DNA from: Branchipolynoe longqiensis
Lineage: Eukaryota > Annelida > Polychaeta > Phyllodocida > Polynoidae
Assembly: GCA_030323885.1 (NCBI GenBank)
Contig: CM059194.1
Location: forward strand, 2,552,495 to 2,616,494
Length of the DNA: 64,000 bases
Reading direction: 5' to 3'
Each line of letters opens with the position of its first letter. The stretch's first letter is position 1. Made by a program: the position numbers and the translations under genes. Positions 43,581 to 54,954 of the stretch are shown here, in pieces. A model generated the notes under the pieces. That model did not search any database and was not told the DNA's origin. It saw only the letters and a list, made by a program, of their open reading frames with translations.

Positions 43581-43621
43581 TCTCTGAAGGTGGTCTGTTA
43601 GACGCTTTACTGTATATAGAT

Positions 43622-43746
43622 ATGGACAGGCTAGGAAGCGACAAGTATCAATTTTATAAGTTATTGGTTTGACTTGACCAGGAACCAAACTCCTGAACTT
43701 TCGCACGCAAGGCCCCCGCTCTACCGATTCGGCCATCCCGCCCGGT
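43622..43746 (-). mobile_element. SINE-1, tRNA-related head
   Basis: On the minus strand TACCGGGCGGGATGGCCGAA (A box) and TCAGGAGTTTGGTTCCTGG (B-box region) are seen. The 3' part is missing. Confidence 0.65.
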
Positions 43747-43854
43747 ACGGGTAGAAGACGGAACGGTTGTTCCCACGGACCAAATTACACATGTTGAAAT
43801 CCACATGGCCATTGCGACCACTTCTGTATTCCCTTGGCCACAATTATAAAATTG

Positions 43855-44013
43855 TGAGCTTTTTAATTCAATGAGTGTCTTTTGACACATAATTGATTGT
43901 ATGCTTTTACATGTAAAAGCGATGGTTTGAATAAAAAACAGTTCTCACCATGAATATGGACTATGCTGCCGACACGGCGTAAAGCAACCACCAATCAATC
44001 AACAAAACTTCTG
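43855..44013 (+). mobile_element. I-type LINE 3' tail
   Basis: It includes CACATAATTGATTGTATGC, GAATATGGACTATGCTGCCG and an (AATC)n end. Confidence 0.75.
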
Positions 44014-44214
44014 TATAAAAGCGAGGGCTAAATAACCAGCAGCACAAACTCTAAACCCTTCTCGCCAGGCATAATGCCCTTGTCTTTCAAGGTTAGCATA
44101 AAACAACAACCAATCAAACCTGGTCTCGCTCAATCGCCTCCCCCCCCCCCAACACCCACAGCCCTTCTCTTTGTAACCATTTCATCTTCCGGCTCTGTCC
44201 ACTCCAGACATCAG

Positions 44215-44700
44215 TGCCATTGATTCCATCACTGAAATGCTGAGGTGGATCCCAGAGAAAACTGTTACGAAGACCTCTGCAACGCCCAAGCGTCTGATAC
44301 CTCCACGGTTGGATGACAGCTGTAGGAGGGCTATTAAGGAACATATGAAAGCTCAGCATAGATTCCACAGGAGACCAACTGCTGAAAATCTGGTGCTCTT
44401 TGAAATTCTGCATGCTCGTGCTCACAGAACAATCAAAGAAGGGCAGAGGCAGTGCCGGAGATGATTTGTTTCTGGCATTTCCATGCGCATGCCATTGGGC
44501 AAAGTCTGGACGATGATCAGAAGAATCAAGCAATGGGGAGATGATTTTTCTGTAGTCCAGCACTTGAAGCACAATGGTACCATTCTCACATCACTCAATG
44601 AAATAATTGAAGAATTGGCTTGCACCTTTGCCGGACACTCGTCTTTGGCAAGCTGCCTTCCCGCAGCTTTCTGGCTGCAAAGGAACGGCAACAGCAGTAT
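44215..44700 (+). pseudogene. LINE ORF2 linker between endonuclease and RT
   Basis: The frame at 44237-44464 has RWIPEKTVTKTSATPKRLIP and AHRTIKEGQRQ. After one stop codon it continues with VWTMIRRIKQWGDD and LNEIIEELACTFAGHSS. These are the usual conserved words upstream of the RT in Jockey/I-type LINEs. Confidence 0.65.
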
Positions 44701-45790
44701 AATATATGGTTCTGCAAGGATATCATATATTGGCTGCTGGACACCAGGGGCTGTGTTTGGCCCTTGGTGCCTTTCGCACCTCTCCAGTTCAGAGCCTCTC
44801 CATCGAAGCCAACAAGCCATCAGTTGACAATAGGAGAACCAAACTGGCCATGCAATATGTTGTTAAATTAAAAACATATACGTTGAATCCTGCATACAGT
44901 TGTGTGTTTGAGACACACACCGATTCCAAGTATGAAGGCAAGCCAAATTTCATTTGGCCCCTCAGTCTTGGGGTGAAACTTCATTTGGAGGCTTTGTACT
45001 TGGATCTGGATGTATTAGAGGATACCCAGGTCCCAGAAATCCCCCATTGTCCTTGAGGAAGCGTTCGCATACCCGATCAGAGCTAGATTGTTATGGCAGA
45101 AGCCCAAGCACTCCTGATCGTGTTGGAGGTCATTGGACTATCCAACTATACTAAATATGTAATATACAGTGATTCGTTTTCCTGCCTCCAGGCTGTTGCT
45201 GGGCTAAAACCGGACCACCCTTTCATGGCAAAGGTCATTTACAAAATGAACCAGCTGGCAACAGATGGATATGACATCCACTTGGGTGCCTGGCCATGCC
45301 GGTATCCAGGGAAATGAACAAGCTGATCGGGCTGCGAAAAAGGCTCTGAACTGTAATTTTGAACTGTGTCTGATACCCCACTCCGATCTGAAACAACTAA
45401 TAGTAATAGCCGCCCACATCAAATCCAAATGGCAAAAGGAGTGGGACGAACATGTTAGCAAATTGCACGAAATAGAACCTTCTGTGGGAAAACCACCACA
45501 GTCTCATGCGGCCGGTTGGCGGGACCAAGTGGTCCTTAGCCACTGCCGTATTGGCCACACATGGCAAACACATGTTTTCCTGCTCAAGGGGGACCCTCCC
45601 CCTGAATGTATTGGATGTCAGTCTCCACTGACACTCAAATACATTTTTACTAACCTGTGTAGATTTTATGGCACTGCGCCAACAAATTTACACTGCAAAC
45701 ACCATTCTTGAACTTTTTACTAAAGTGAAACAAGAGCACAGTTGGCCTTCTTGAGGACAGCTGGTCTGTACCACCTCTTATAGTTTATTA
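44700..45790 (+). pseudogene. LINE ORF2 post-RT part with RNase H
   Basis: The frame at 44706 has ALGAFRTSPVQSLSIEANKP and RRTKLAMQYVVKLKTY, the post-RT linker. RNase H follows at 45093 with MAEAQALLIVLEVI and YVIYSDSFSCLQAVAGLKPD. After a shift comes TWVPGHAGIQGNEQADRAA (45280-45345), then the VVLSHCRIGHTWQTHVFLL and PPECIGCQSPLTLKYIF tail. The RNase H acidic residues are present but spread over frames. Confidence 0.75.
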
Positions 45791-46254
45791 AAACAATCTT
45801 TTATCAATTAATTCTTTCATCTATTTGATTTACCTTGACCACAAATGACTCTGAGTTTTACCAAAAATCATAGGTGTCTATTGACACATAATCAATTGTC
45901 TGGTTTTACATTATATCTAAAGGTGATGTTTGAATACAAAACAAACAATTCTCGCCATGAATTTGGCCTATGCTGCGGACATGGCATTAAGAAACCACCA
46001 ATCAATCTAGCAATCTTCCAGCCCTTGTTGAGATTAACTGTGATGCATTTCCGATAATTGTGTCCGTGTCTGATTTTATAATTTAATCATATAGATGTTC
46101 TGGAAACCCTTAAAATCCTTATATATTTTTATTCCATTGTCTTTTATTTCTTTGTGTGATATAGTCGAAATTAAAGTAAATCAAATTAAAATTAAAAATT
46201 AAAAACAACATATCACCATGAATATGGCCATAGCTGGCGACATGACATTCAAGG

Positions 46255-46545
46255 GATCCAAACCCAAGGGTGCGGGGTTCAAACCATGGTCGAGTCAAAC
46301 CGATGACATAAACATTGATACTTGTCACTTCCTAGCCTGGTGCGCGGCATTATTAGGATAGGGCAAGGACTGGTTGCCTTAGCGCGAGGATATTGTGACT
46401 GAGTGGGATATCAGGTCATGGTGCTGGTGGCCTAGTCTCCCAGTGGGGCAGCACTATAAAGTCGCCATGAGTGTGCACTGTCACAAATCGGTACCAGTTC
46501 TGGTATGACCTTAGATGTTGCCAGGAACTAAAACAACAACAAACA
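46255..46545 (+). mobile_element. SINE-1, near full length
   Basis: It begins in the B-box region (GGGGTTCAAACCATGGTCG), continues through CCTAGCCTGGTGCGCGGCAT and GGGGCAGCACTATAAAGTCG, and ends in an AACAACAACAAAC tail. Confidence 0.75.
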
Positions 46546-47094
46546 AACCCACATGACGTAAAACCTCCAAGTCACTCACTCACTCATGTAGATGTGCTAT
46601 AGGGCGCAGTCCGTTTGGGTATGTGTACTGGCATAAACCAAAGCAGAACCGGGCAGGCCACGGTCATGCATCCGAATCACCCTGGAATACAAAATGGCTA
46701 ACCATACAACACAGCCATCCCACCTAGTCGCAGTCCTGAAGGGTCCAGGGGTGTTCTGGCGCGCTGGTGTACTATCTAAGGACAGGGCATGGATGAAAGG
46801 ATGCTGTAACAAACCACAATGGGATGGGATCCTCTCCCACAGGCCTGTATGTCATCTGCGTAGATGTACATAGTAGGCTAAGTTATCATATACAGGTTAG
46901 GAAAAAACTTTGAAAATTAAAAAAAACTAATATAGAAACTACTAACACCCAAAACCGCAAAGGTTGGCCCGAGAAAGATCAGGTAAAGAGTCCTGAGTGT
47001 GGGACCAGACCAATCCAGTATCACAGCTGTCCAGCGTTGAAAACAAGCACCCTCGCGGGAGCTTATATGTTATGGGCAGAATAAAAAACCTTGT
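46546..47094. other. Unassigned stretch
   Basis: Nothing recognised except a homopolymer A run at 47097-47114 at its right edge. Confidence 0.35.
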
Positions 47095-47395
47095 CACAAA
47101 AAAAAAAAAAAAAAGTGGAGGAGGAAGACCTAGCTGGGGCACTCGTAATGTCCCTTCTTTTCTCATAAAGGGAGGAGAGGGGAAGGAGAAGGGGGAGGGA
47201 GGAAGGAGATGGGGGAAGAGGAGAGGGGCAAGAGGGGAATGGTGGGGGGGTAAGGAGTGGGGAGAGAAGAGGAAAGGGAAGAAGCGAAGGCGAAGGGAGG
47301 AGAAGTGGACGGAAGAAGGAGATGGGGGAAGAGGAGACGGGCAAGGAGGAAAATGGTGGTGGTGGGGGGGGGGGGGGTAAGGAGAGGCGAGAGAA
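47095..47395. repeat. Purine-rich low-complexity tract
   Basis: Starts with an A-run, then GGAGG/GGGGAAG words. GAAGGAGATGGGGGAAGAGG occurs twice (about 47204 and 47318), so part is a local duplication of about 115 bp. The complement opens proline/serine-rich frames that are artefacts of composition. Confidence 0.8.
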
Positions 47396-47404
47396 GGAGA
47401 CACA

Positions 47405-47700
47405 GGTTAAAACAACCACTTTTATAGTGGGCATGGCCTATGCTGCCGATGCGGCGTAAAGAAAGCACCAATCAATCAAACCAATCGATCAATCTTTCGC
47501 CATGAACATGAAACTTTGCTGGCGACATGGCGACCATAAATTATATGATTGAGCTTTTTAAATTCATGAGTGTCTAATGACTCAAAATTGATTGTATGCT
47601 TTTGCATTTTATGTAAAAGCAATGGTTGACTAAAAAAAACAACTATTCTCACTGTGAATATGGCATATGCTGCCGACACAGCGTAAAGAAACCACCAACG
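47405..47700 (+). mobile_element. Two adjacent I-type LINE 3' tails
   Basis: Copies at about 47415-47490 and 47500-47700 follow each other in the same orientation. Both have CCTATGCTGCCGA-like or diverged CTTTGCTGGCGACATGG forms, and the second carries ATTGATTGTATGCTTTTGC. Confidence 0.65.
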
Positions 47701-48350
47701 TAATTACTGCTTAACAAACACATCTGATTGATCTGTCCGAGCTTAAAGCGCCATTCACCGGAAGTCACCCTGGCGGGGAACAAGATAATTCTCGGGGGGA
47801 GGAGGGACCGGGTGGTCACGTGATGTCATATCGAATTCGCAGCATGGGCAACAGGAGTAATTATGAACTGTTGTTTCCGGAGTACTTTTGTAAGCACCCT
47901 GGAGAATAACTTTTGCTAACTTTTTAGTAGTACTGCCTGTGCATCACAATTTGGTGAGATGTCATCACCTCCAACCAGTTAGAGATGATGTATTTGGAAA
48001 TGCAGGTGTGATGGATTTGTTCCGATTCCATCTGCAACTCATTATTAAATTCTTGACGGAAACAGTTTTTTTCCAAAAATTCATTTCCCATTTTTATCTT
48101 GAGTAGTTGTTTACCGCTGATTATATTTATCATATAGCGCTTCTGATTTTACAACAGTTGTGTGCTCTTTGGCGGCGTACATTTTCGCTTGAGAGCTCCG
48201 TGCAGACAATTAATACACTCTCTTCATTCATCCTGCTTGTGGGTGAATGACTACACCTACCCAGTGGTTGCTGGACATTTTAATTCTATTTTCATTTTAC
48301 CCCCCCCCCCAAAAAAACACACCAAACACCCAACCATTTACATTCTGCGT
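47701..48350. other. Unassigned stretch
   Basis: No gene recognised. A C-run is at 48300-48310. Confidence 0.35.
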
Positions 48351-48351
48351 A

Positions 48352-48430
48352 AAGTGATTGATTGGTGGTTTCTTTACGCCGTGTCGGCAGCATAGGTCAT
48401 ATTCACGGCAATAATTGTTTGTTTGTTGCG
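48352..48430 (-). mobile_element. I-type LINE 3' tail
   Basis: A reverse-oriented copy with GATTGATTGGTGGTTTC and CGTGTCGGCAGCATAGG. Confidence 0.7.
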
Positions 48431-48484
48431 GTTGAATAATAAAAGGAAAGACTACAAATTAAAAGGACATTAACAGCAACCGAC

Positions 48485-48572
48485 AATGAATCAATATTGA
48501 GCTTTTTAAATTCATGAATATGGCAGATGCTGCCGACACGGCTTCATGAAACCATCAATCAATCAACTAAAT
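48485..48572 (+). mobile_element. I-type LINE 3' tail
   Basis: A short copy with GAATATGGCAGATGCTGCCG and an AATCAATC tail. It is inverted with respect to 48352-48430, about 55 bp away. Confidence 0.65.
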
Positions 48573-48804
48573 TTGATCATTTTCAGTGATTCATTTCCAT
48601 GTTTCCTGGCTGTTGTTGCTAGGCTCAAAACAGACCACCCTTGTGTGGAAAAGGACATTATAGCAAAATGAGTACTAGTAGGAGGACATTCACTTATGCT
48701 GCAATCGATGCCCCCCGCCGGAATCCCAGGAAAAGGTCCAAAACTGTGAGACGTAGCATTGCATTTGATGCCCCACTCTGAAGACCCGGTAAAATACACA
48801 TTAG
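48573..48804 (+). pseudogene. Possible LINE RNase H remnant
   Basis: The plus strand reads like TDHP (CAGACCACCC) following a TCAGTGATTCATTTCCATG piece that recalls the FSDS.SC motif of the I-type RNase H (compare 45170-45240). Strongly diverged. Confidence 0.35.
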
Positions 48805-49385
48805 TGGCCGTAGTTGAACGTAGTGGAGGCTAACCTAGTTGAACATAGTTAAACATAGTTGAACGTAGTTGAACATAGTTGAACGTAGTGCAACATACAG
48901 GCATCCATACTTCTGCGTGATGAGAATGTGATAAGAACGTGTGTGGGCAATGAGTTCCGATTTAAGCTTTGGACATGTTCAAAAGAAAGGTACGTTTGAG
49001 GCAGACGTAGCCTCTGTGATGATAAGATACTGTAGTGTACTCTAGCATACTCTAGCATACTCTAGCATACTTCTTAATGTATTCTCGCATACTCTAGTGT
49101 ACTCTAGCATACTCTAGCATACTTTGACCCATGCAAAACCTTGGCCGTTCTGCCATGGTCACATAGCCGTTAGTGGAGGAAGATGAACATAGTTGAATGT
49201 AGTGGAGGGTAACATAGTTCAACATAGTTGAATGTAGTTGGACATACCGGGATCCATACCCGAACGTACCGGAATCCATACCTGCCGTACCTTAACGTAT
49301 TTGAGCGTAATGACCACACGTTTCACCCACATTTCACCCACGTTATTCTATCTATGTTCAACTACGTCGACTAACATGTATGTGT
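48805..49385. repeat. Short tandem repeats in a possible foldback element
   Basis: Variants of the 10-11 bp word CATAGTTGAAC/GTAGTTGAAC occur at 48805-48895 and 49180-49235, and their complement appears at 49352-49367 (GTTCAACTACG). In the centre an 11-12 bp word CATACTCTAG repeats at 49025-49130. The inverted outer words suggest a foldback or MITE, but clear termini were not found. Confidence 0.5.
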
Positions 49386-49653
49386 CTGGGGCCTGAGACC
49401 AGCCAATGTCTACTCTTTGTGCGGGGGGAGGTATGAGTTAAACAACAAATAACACAAAAACATTAACTGATCTGGGAGCACTCAGTTTCGCTCATGAATA
49501 TCAGGCGTGACTGGAACAGAAGCACTTCCGGTGTGTAAGCTGAAGCTGCGACCCGGTCACGACAGTCAATTTGATAGCGTCCACCTAAACCAATGTGGCT
49601 ATTTGTCACACCCCACACCTCGTGACCTACTGATGTCGGAACGTAGACGTGAC

Positions 49654-49869
49654 CAGGGGTGTAGCTAGACCTTTAACGATGTGTACTCCTAATTTCGGCA
49701 AGGGGTTTAGGGGCCCGCTTAAGCTTAAGCTGGCAGATTTTACAGATTTTAGACTTGAGTTTTCGACACTCCGAACTACTATATGCCTCCTCTCTCTCTC
49801 TCTCTCTTTATTATTTTTTAATTTTTGTTGTTGTTGACAAAACAATGTGGACGCCTAACTACGCCCCTG
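49654..49869. mobile_element. MITE family M3, copy 3
   Basis: It is in opposite orientation to copies 1 and 2, with ends CAGGGGTGTAGCTAG and CAGGGGCGTAGTTAG (from the right). Internal TCTCTCTCTCTCT corresponds to the GA run of the other copies. Confidence 0.8.
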
Positions 49870-50059
49870 GTGAGCTGTTATCTACCCTCCCACACATGCA
49901 ATGCTTCCCCCATTGACAACATTTGAAAGACTTCACCGAAGGAGGGAGGTCTGTGTAAAAAGCCTTTGGGGCCAAACATACCAATTAATCCCCACTGTCA
50001 CACAAATGCATCTTATTGAACTGTGTTGATTTTATTATCTTGCGCCAACAATTTTAATG

Positions 50060-50192
50060 GGAGTGCGTTAACATTATATGTAAAGGCGATGGATGAATAA
50101 CAAACAAACAATTCTCACCATGAATATGGTCTATCAGTGCCTATGCTGCCGATACGGGGTAAAGAAACCACTAATCAATCAATCAATTTAAT
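50060..50192 (+). mobile_element. I-type LINE 3' tail
   Basis: It contains ATGTAAAGGCGATGG, CCTATGCTGCCGATACGG and an (AATC)n tail. Confidence 0.75.
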
Positions 50193-50279
50193 GAGACGCA
50201 CCATCACACATTGGTACCCGGCTTTATATGACATTGCATGTTGTAAACATGCAGAAGAACAAACAAACATTGGCACCAT

Positions 50280-52400
50280 AACCACCAATAATACCACCAG
50301 TACTATCACCATCATCTCCATCACCATCATCATCACCACCAGTACTACCATTATCACCTCCATCAGCACCACCAACACCACTATTACTACCACCATCACA
50401 TCCATCAGCATCACCAACACCACCATTACTACCACCGTCACCTCCATCAGCACCACCAACACCACTATTACTACCACTATCACATCCATCAGCACCACCA
50501 ACACCACCATTACTACCACCGTCACCTCCATCAGCACCACCAACACCACCAGTACTACCACTGTCACCTCCATCAGCACCACCAACACCACTATTACTAT
50601 GCCCGAGACCTCCTTCAGCACCACCAACACCACCAGTACTACCACCATCACCTCCATCAGCACCAGCAACACCACCGTTACTACCACCATCACCTCCATC
50701 CCCATTGTCATCATCACCAGTACTACCACCGTCACCTCCATCAGCACCACCAACACCACTATTACTACCACCGTCACGCCCATCAGCACCACCAACACCA
50801 CCATTACTACCACCATCACCTCCATCAGCACCACCAACACCACCATTACTACCACTGTCACCTCCATCAGCACCACCAACACCACCATTACTACCACCAT
50901 CACCTCCATCAGCAGCACCAACACCACCAGTACTACCACCATCACCTCCATCAGCACCACCAACACCACCAGTACTACCACTGTCACCTACATCAGCATC
51001 ACCAACACCACCAGTACTATCACCATCACCTCCATCAGCACCACCAATACCACCATTACTACCACCGTCACCTCCAACAGCACCACCAACACCACCATTA
51101 CTACCACCGTCACCTTCATCACTACCACTAACACCATTATTACTACCACCGTCACCTCCATCAGCACCACCAACACCACCAGTACTACCACCGTCACCTC
51201 CATCACCATCATCATCACCACCAGTACTACCACCGTCACCTCCATCAGCACCACCAACACCACCATTACTACCACCGTCACCTCCATCAGCACCACCAAC
51301 ACCACCACTACTACCAATGTCACCTCCATCAGCACCACCAACACCACTATTACTACCACCGTCACCTCCATCAGCACCACCAACACCACCATTACTACCA
51401 CCATCACCTCCATCAGCATCACCAACACCACCAGTACTACCACCATCACCTCCATCAGCACCACCAACACCACCATTACTACCACCGTCACCTCCATCAC
51501 CATCGTCATCACCACCAGTACTACCACCTTCACCTCCATCAGCATCACCAACACCACCAGTACTACCACCGTCACCTCCATCAGCATCACCACCACCACC
51601 AGTACTACCACGATCACCTCCATCAGCACCACCAACACCATCATTACTACCACCGTCACCTCCATCACCATCGTCATCGCCACCAGTACTACCACCGTCA
51701 CCTCCATCAGCACCACCAACACCACCAATACTACCACCGTCACCTCCATCAGCACCACCAACACCACCATTACTACCACCGTCACCTCCATCAACACCAC
51801 CAACACCACCATTACTACCACTGTCACCTCCATCACCACCGTTATCATCACCAGTACTACCACCACCAACTCCATCACCATCATCATCACCACCAGTACT
51901 ACCACCATCACCTCTGTTAGCACCACCCACACCACCGATATTATCATCATCACCACCATTACTGCCACCATCACCACCATCATCACTACCAAAACCACCA
52001 TTACTACAACCGTCACCTCCATCACCATCGTCATCACCACCAGTAATATCACCACCACCTCCATCAGCACCACCAACACCACCATTACTACCACCATCAC
52101 TTCCATCACCATCATCATCACCAGCAGTACTATCAATGTGGCCTCCATCATCATCATCACCACCAGTACCAGCACCATCACCTCCATCACCCTCACCATC
52201 ACCACCAGTACTATCACCATCACCTCCATCACCGTGAACAACACCACCATTACTACCACCGTCACATCCATCACCATAATCGCCACCATCTAAATCATCA
52301 TCTGCATCATCACTATCATCACCACCATTATAATCACTAACATTATAACCATAACCATCATCACCACCACTGGTCATCATCGTCCTCACTACCACCATCA
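50280..52400. repeat. 42-bp minisatellite, about 50 units
   Basis: The 42-bp unit is built of 14 triplets such as TAC-TAC-CAC-CGT-CAC-CTC-CAT-CAG and CAC-CAC-CAA-CAC-CAC-CAT. The plus strand is almost devoid of G. As the period is a multiple of three and stop codons are rare, long frames are open on both strands (718 residues plus, 729 residues minus, and others). They encode threonine/serine-, proline- or glycine/aspartate-rich repeats with no signal peptide or domain, and all are judged non-coding. Confidence 0.9.
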
Positions 52401-52417
52401 TCATCATCGTCATCGTC

Positions 52418-52730
52418 GCTTTTACATTATATGTAAAAGCCCTGGTTGTATAACAACAAAACTATTCTCGCCATGAATATGGCCTATCCTCGAGACACAG
52501 CGTTAAGAAACCACCAATCAATCCATCGATCCAGAATTGTATTTACCTTGAACACAAATCATATAATTGTGAGCGTTTTAATTGAATAAATGTCTATTGA
52601 GACATAATTAATTGTATGCGTCTACACGCAAAAGCGATGGTTGAATAAAATAACAGCAATTCTCGTCGTGAATATGGCCTATGCTGCTGATGCGGCATAA
52701 AGAAACCACCAATCAATCAATCAATGAACC
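52418..52730 (+). mobile_element. Two adjacent I-type LINE 3' tails
   Basis: Copies at 52418-52535 and 52545-52730, head to tail. The second is longer and starts with CTTGAACACAAATCATATAA. Confidence 0.7.
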
Positions 52731-52984
52731 TATGGCAGCCTAGCTTCTATGAAGTATATAATGTGTGTAGGGAGTTTGTGTTCAATCAAATGATAGAATA
52801 TGTCACATAGGGTTTTCAGCTAATGTTGAATGGTAATAGAATCAATATAATGGACACGCTTGGCTCATTAGAAGTATTCATATTAAAATGGTTATTTCTG
52901 ATCTGAACGTAATAATTAACCCATTGTCATCATAACACTCTTAAACCATGTCCACAAACTACTGCTCCACACCCAAGCACTCAC
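52731..52984. other. Unassigned stretch
   Basis: Nothing recognised. Confidence 0.3.
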
Positions 52985-53655
52985 TCCAGACTGTGGTAAA
53001 GTGCTGCTATCAAGGCCCTGAACTGTGATCTTGAACCGTATCTGATCCCTCACTCTGATCTGAAACCACTAATAGCCACCCAAATCAAATCCAACTGGCA
53101 ATATGAGTGGGATGAAAACATCAATAAACTGCAAGAAATTGAACCATTTGTTGGAAAACCACATCAGGCTCATGTGGGAGGTCGGCTGGACCAAGTGGTC
53201 CTTAGCCACTGCTGTATTGGCCACTCGTGGCTCACACATGTTTTTCTGCTCAAGGGGGTACCTTCCTCCGAATGCATTGGGTGTCAGTCCCTGCTGACAC
53301 TCAAACACATTTGACTAAGTTGTGTTGATTTGTTGGCCCTATGCCAACAATTTTACACTGCAGCCAGAATGCATGACCTTTTCACTGAAGTAAAACAAGA
53401 AAACATTTTAGCCTTTTTGAGGGCAGCTCCTCTGTATCACCTCATATAGTTTACTAAATAAATTCTATCAATAACTAATAAAACCTTAAATCTGTTGTTG
53501 GGATTTGATTTAATGAGTGTTCATTGACACATAATTGATTGTATGCTTCTACATGTAAAAGCGATGGTCTGAATAAAAAACAACCAGTTCTCGCTGTGAA
53601 TTTGGCCTGTGCTGTCTACATGGCTTAAAGCAATCACCAATCAATCAATCAAACC
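52985..53655 (+). mobile_element. I-type LINE 3' end with ORF2 tail
   Basis: The plus strand corresponds to 7646-8137 on minus: ALNCDLEPYLIPHSDLKPL-like start, then WDENINKLQEIEPFVGKP, VVLSHCCIGHSWLTHVFLL and CIGCQSLLTLKH. A stop near 53312 and others break it. The 3' UTR and (AATC)n end at about 53651. Confidence 0.7.
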
Positions 53656-53799
53656 TGCTGACATATTGGCAAGGATTGCTCCCATTTATTTAGCGGACAG
53701 GAGTGGACTGAGTGCTACCACTTGCACCTCAACCCATTCACAACCCCACCTGCACAGTGCTGCATTAGTGCAACACATGTCCTTCCACCCACTCTAGGG

Positions 53800-53895
53800 T
53801 TGGTAGCTTGCTGGAGTTTTACGTCCGACAAATACCTAAGGTCATACATAGCAGGACGCATACCAACTTGTGACAGTGCACACATATGAGGAGTT
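53800..53895 (-). mobile_element. SINE-1 tail fragment
   Basis: It contains GGAGTTTTACGTCCGACAA and CCAACTTGTGACAGTGCACA. Confidence 0.55.
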
Positions 53896-53929
53896 CAGGA
53901 ATTTCTTTTCCCTTGGCCACAAATATATA

Positions 53930-54088
53930 ATTGTAAGCTTTTTGATTTAACGAGTGTCTATTGTCACATAATTGATTGTATGCTTTTACGTGTAAAACTG
54001 ATGGTTGAATAACAAATTATGAGTTCTCGCCGTGAATATGGCCTATTCTGCCGACACAGCATAAAGCAACCACCAATCAGCCAACATG
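53930..54088 (+). mobile_element. I-type LINE 3' tail
   Basis: It contains CATAATTGATTGTATGC, GAATATGGCCTATTCTGCCG and a CACCAATCAGCC end. Confidence 0.7.
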
Positions 54089-54300
54089 ACAAGTTTAGTT
54101 AATTAAGGGTTCGATGATGATGATGATGATAATGATGAGCAACAAATACTTCATAAGTACACCAGTATCGAAGGTATATATCTAGGTTCGAATCTGGCTA
54201 AGTGCTTTGCTTCCGGAAATTTGATGCTTTCATCGGACTATGCACCTTTAAGAAGTATCTTACAAACATTAATGTGGTGAGCAGAACTTCAAGTGCGGCT

Positions 54301-54708
54301 TTAAAGCTGCATAGTTCTATGAAAACATCACATTTTCAAAACCAAGACATTGATCTAGATTTGATTCTAAATATCTAATTTAGATACTGTCCAATTATTT
54401 CACATTTGACGCCACATAGAAGGGAATACTGAGACAACCTAATCGAACCTATTCCTCCAGAAGCTTGTTTGTTTGTTTGTTGTTGTTTTACGTCCTAGCA
54501 ACAACTAAGGTCATATCAGGAGGGGTACCGACTTGTGACACCTTTGGCATGCTTGCCCAAATCATGTTTGCACATTTGCACTTCAAATATCTCAAAAGAT
54601 AGCCATCTAAAATAGAAGTTACTTCAAGCTAAAGTAATGTAGATTATAGGGATCGACCTAATATATTTATTTCAGCACCTCAAAACCGTCCGACTATGCA
54701 ACTATAAA
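54301..54708. mobile_element. MITE family M4, full copy with an inserted SINE-1 fragment
   Basis: The left end TTAAAGCTGCATAGTTC and the right end (inward) TTTATAGTTGCATAGTCGG define the copy. A SINE-1 tail fragment lies at 54465-54542 inside. A further M4 end (CATCGGACTATGCACCTTTA) lies just outside at about 54231-54251. Confidence 0.7.
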
Positions 54709-54954
54709 TAAAATCACCCCAAGAGAAGATGGTTCCCTTAGTCTGCTGTTGGATCTATAGGCTAGCAACCCAGTCTCGACCAGAATGTCTTTTCTTGTGT
54801 ACATGTATTAGCCGTGAAAATGACTGCTGCGTGGTTGTGGAACGAAGGCTCGCAGAATTGACCAATCAGCGAGCGTCAGCCGACGCACCCAGGTTGCCAT
54901 GGAGACATAGATGGCAGTCAGGTCTCGTTCATTTAGATAAGCCTCCATTACTAA

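Larger units (their letters stand above)
44215..46010 (+). mobile_element. I-type LINE with the RT deleted
   Basis: From 44215 the plus strand holds the segment between EN and RT, then jumps at about 44700 to sequence that normally follows RT. RNase H, the cysteine-rich tail, 3' UTR (from 45780) and a short (AATC)n end follow. The central RT (some 250 residues in relatives) is absent, so this is an internally deleted copy. Confidence 0.75.

Noticed and set aside
47000..47471. Proline/serine-rich minus frames and lysine/glycine-rich plus frame
   Set aside because: Low-complexity purine tract; no domain and frames exist on both strands.
9731..49869. 8-bp target duplications for the M3 family, to prove hAT origin
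   Set aside because: Flanks of all three copies (9731, 34914, 49654) were compared and no convincing 8-bp match was seen.
50137..52413. Very long open frames (up to 729 residues) on both strands
   Set aside because: They lie wholly in the 42-bp minisatellite, are open because of composition and a period divisible by three, and show no domain, signal peptide or start context.
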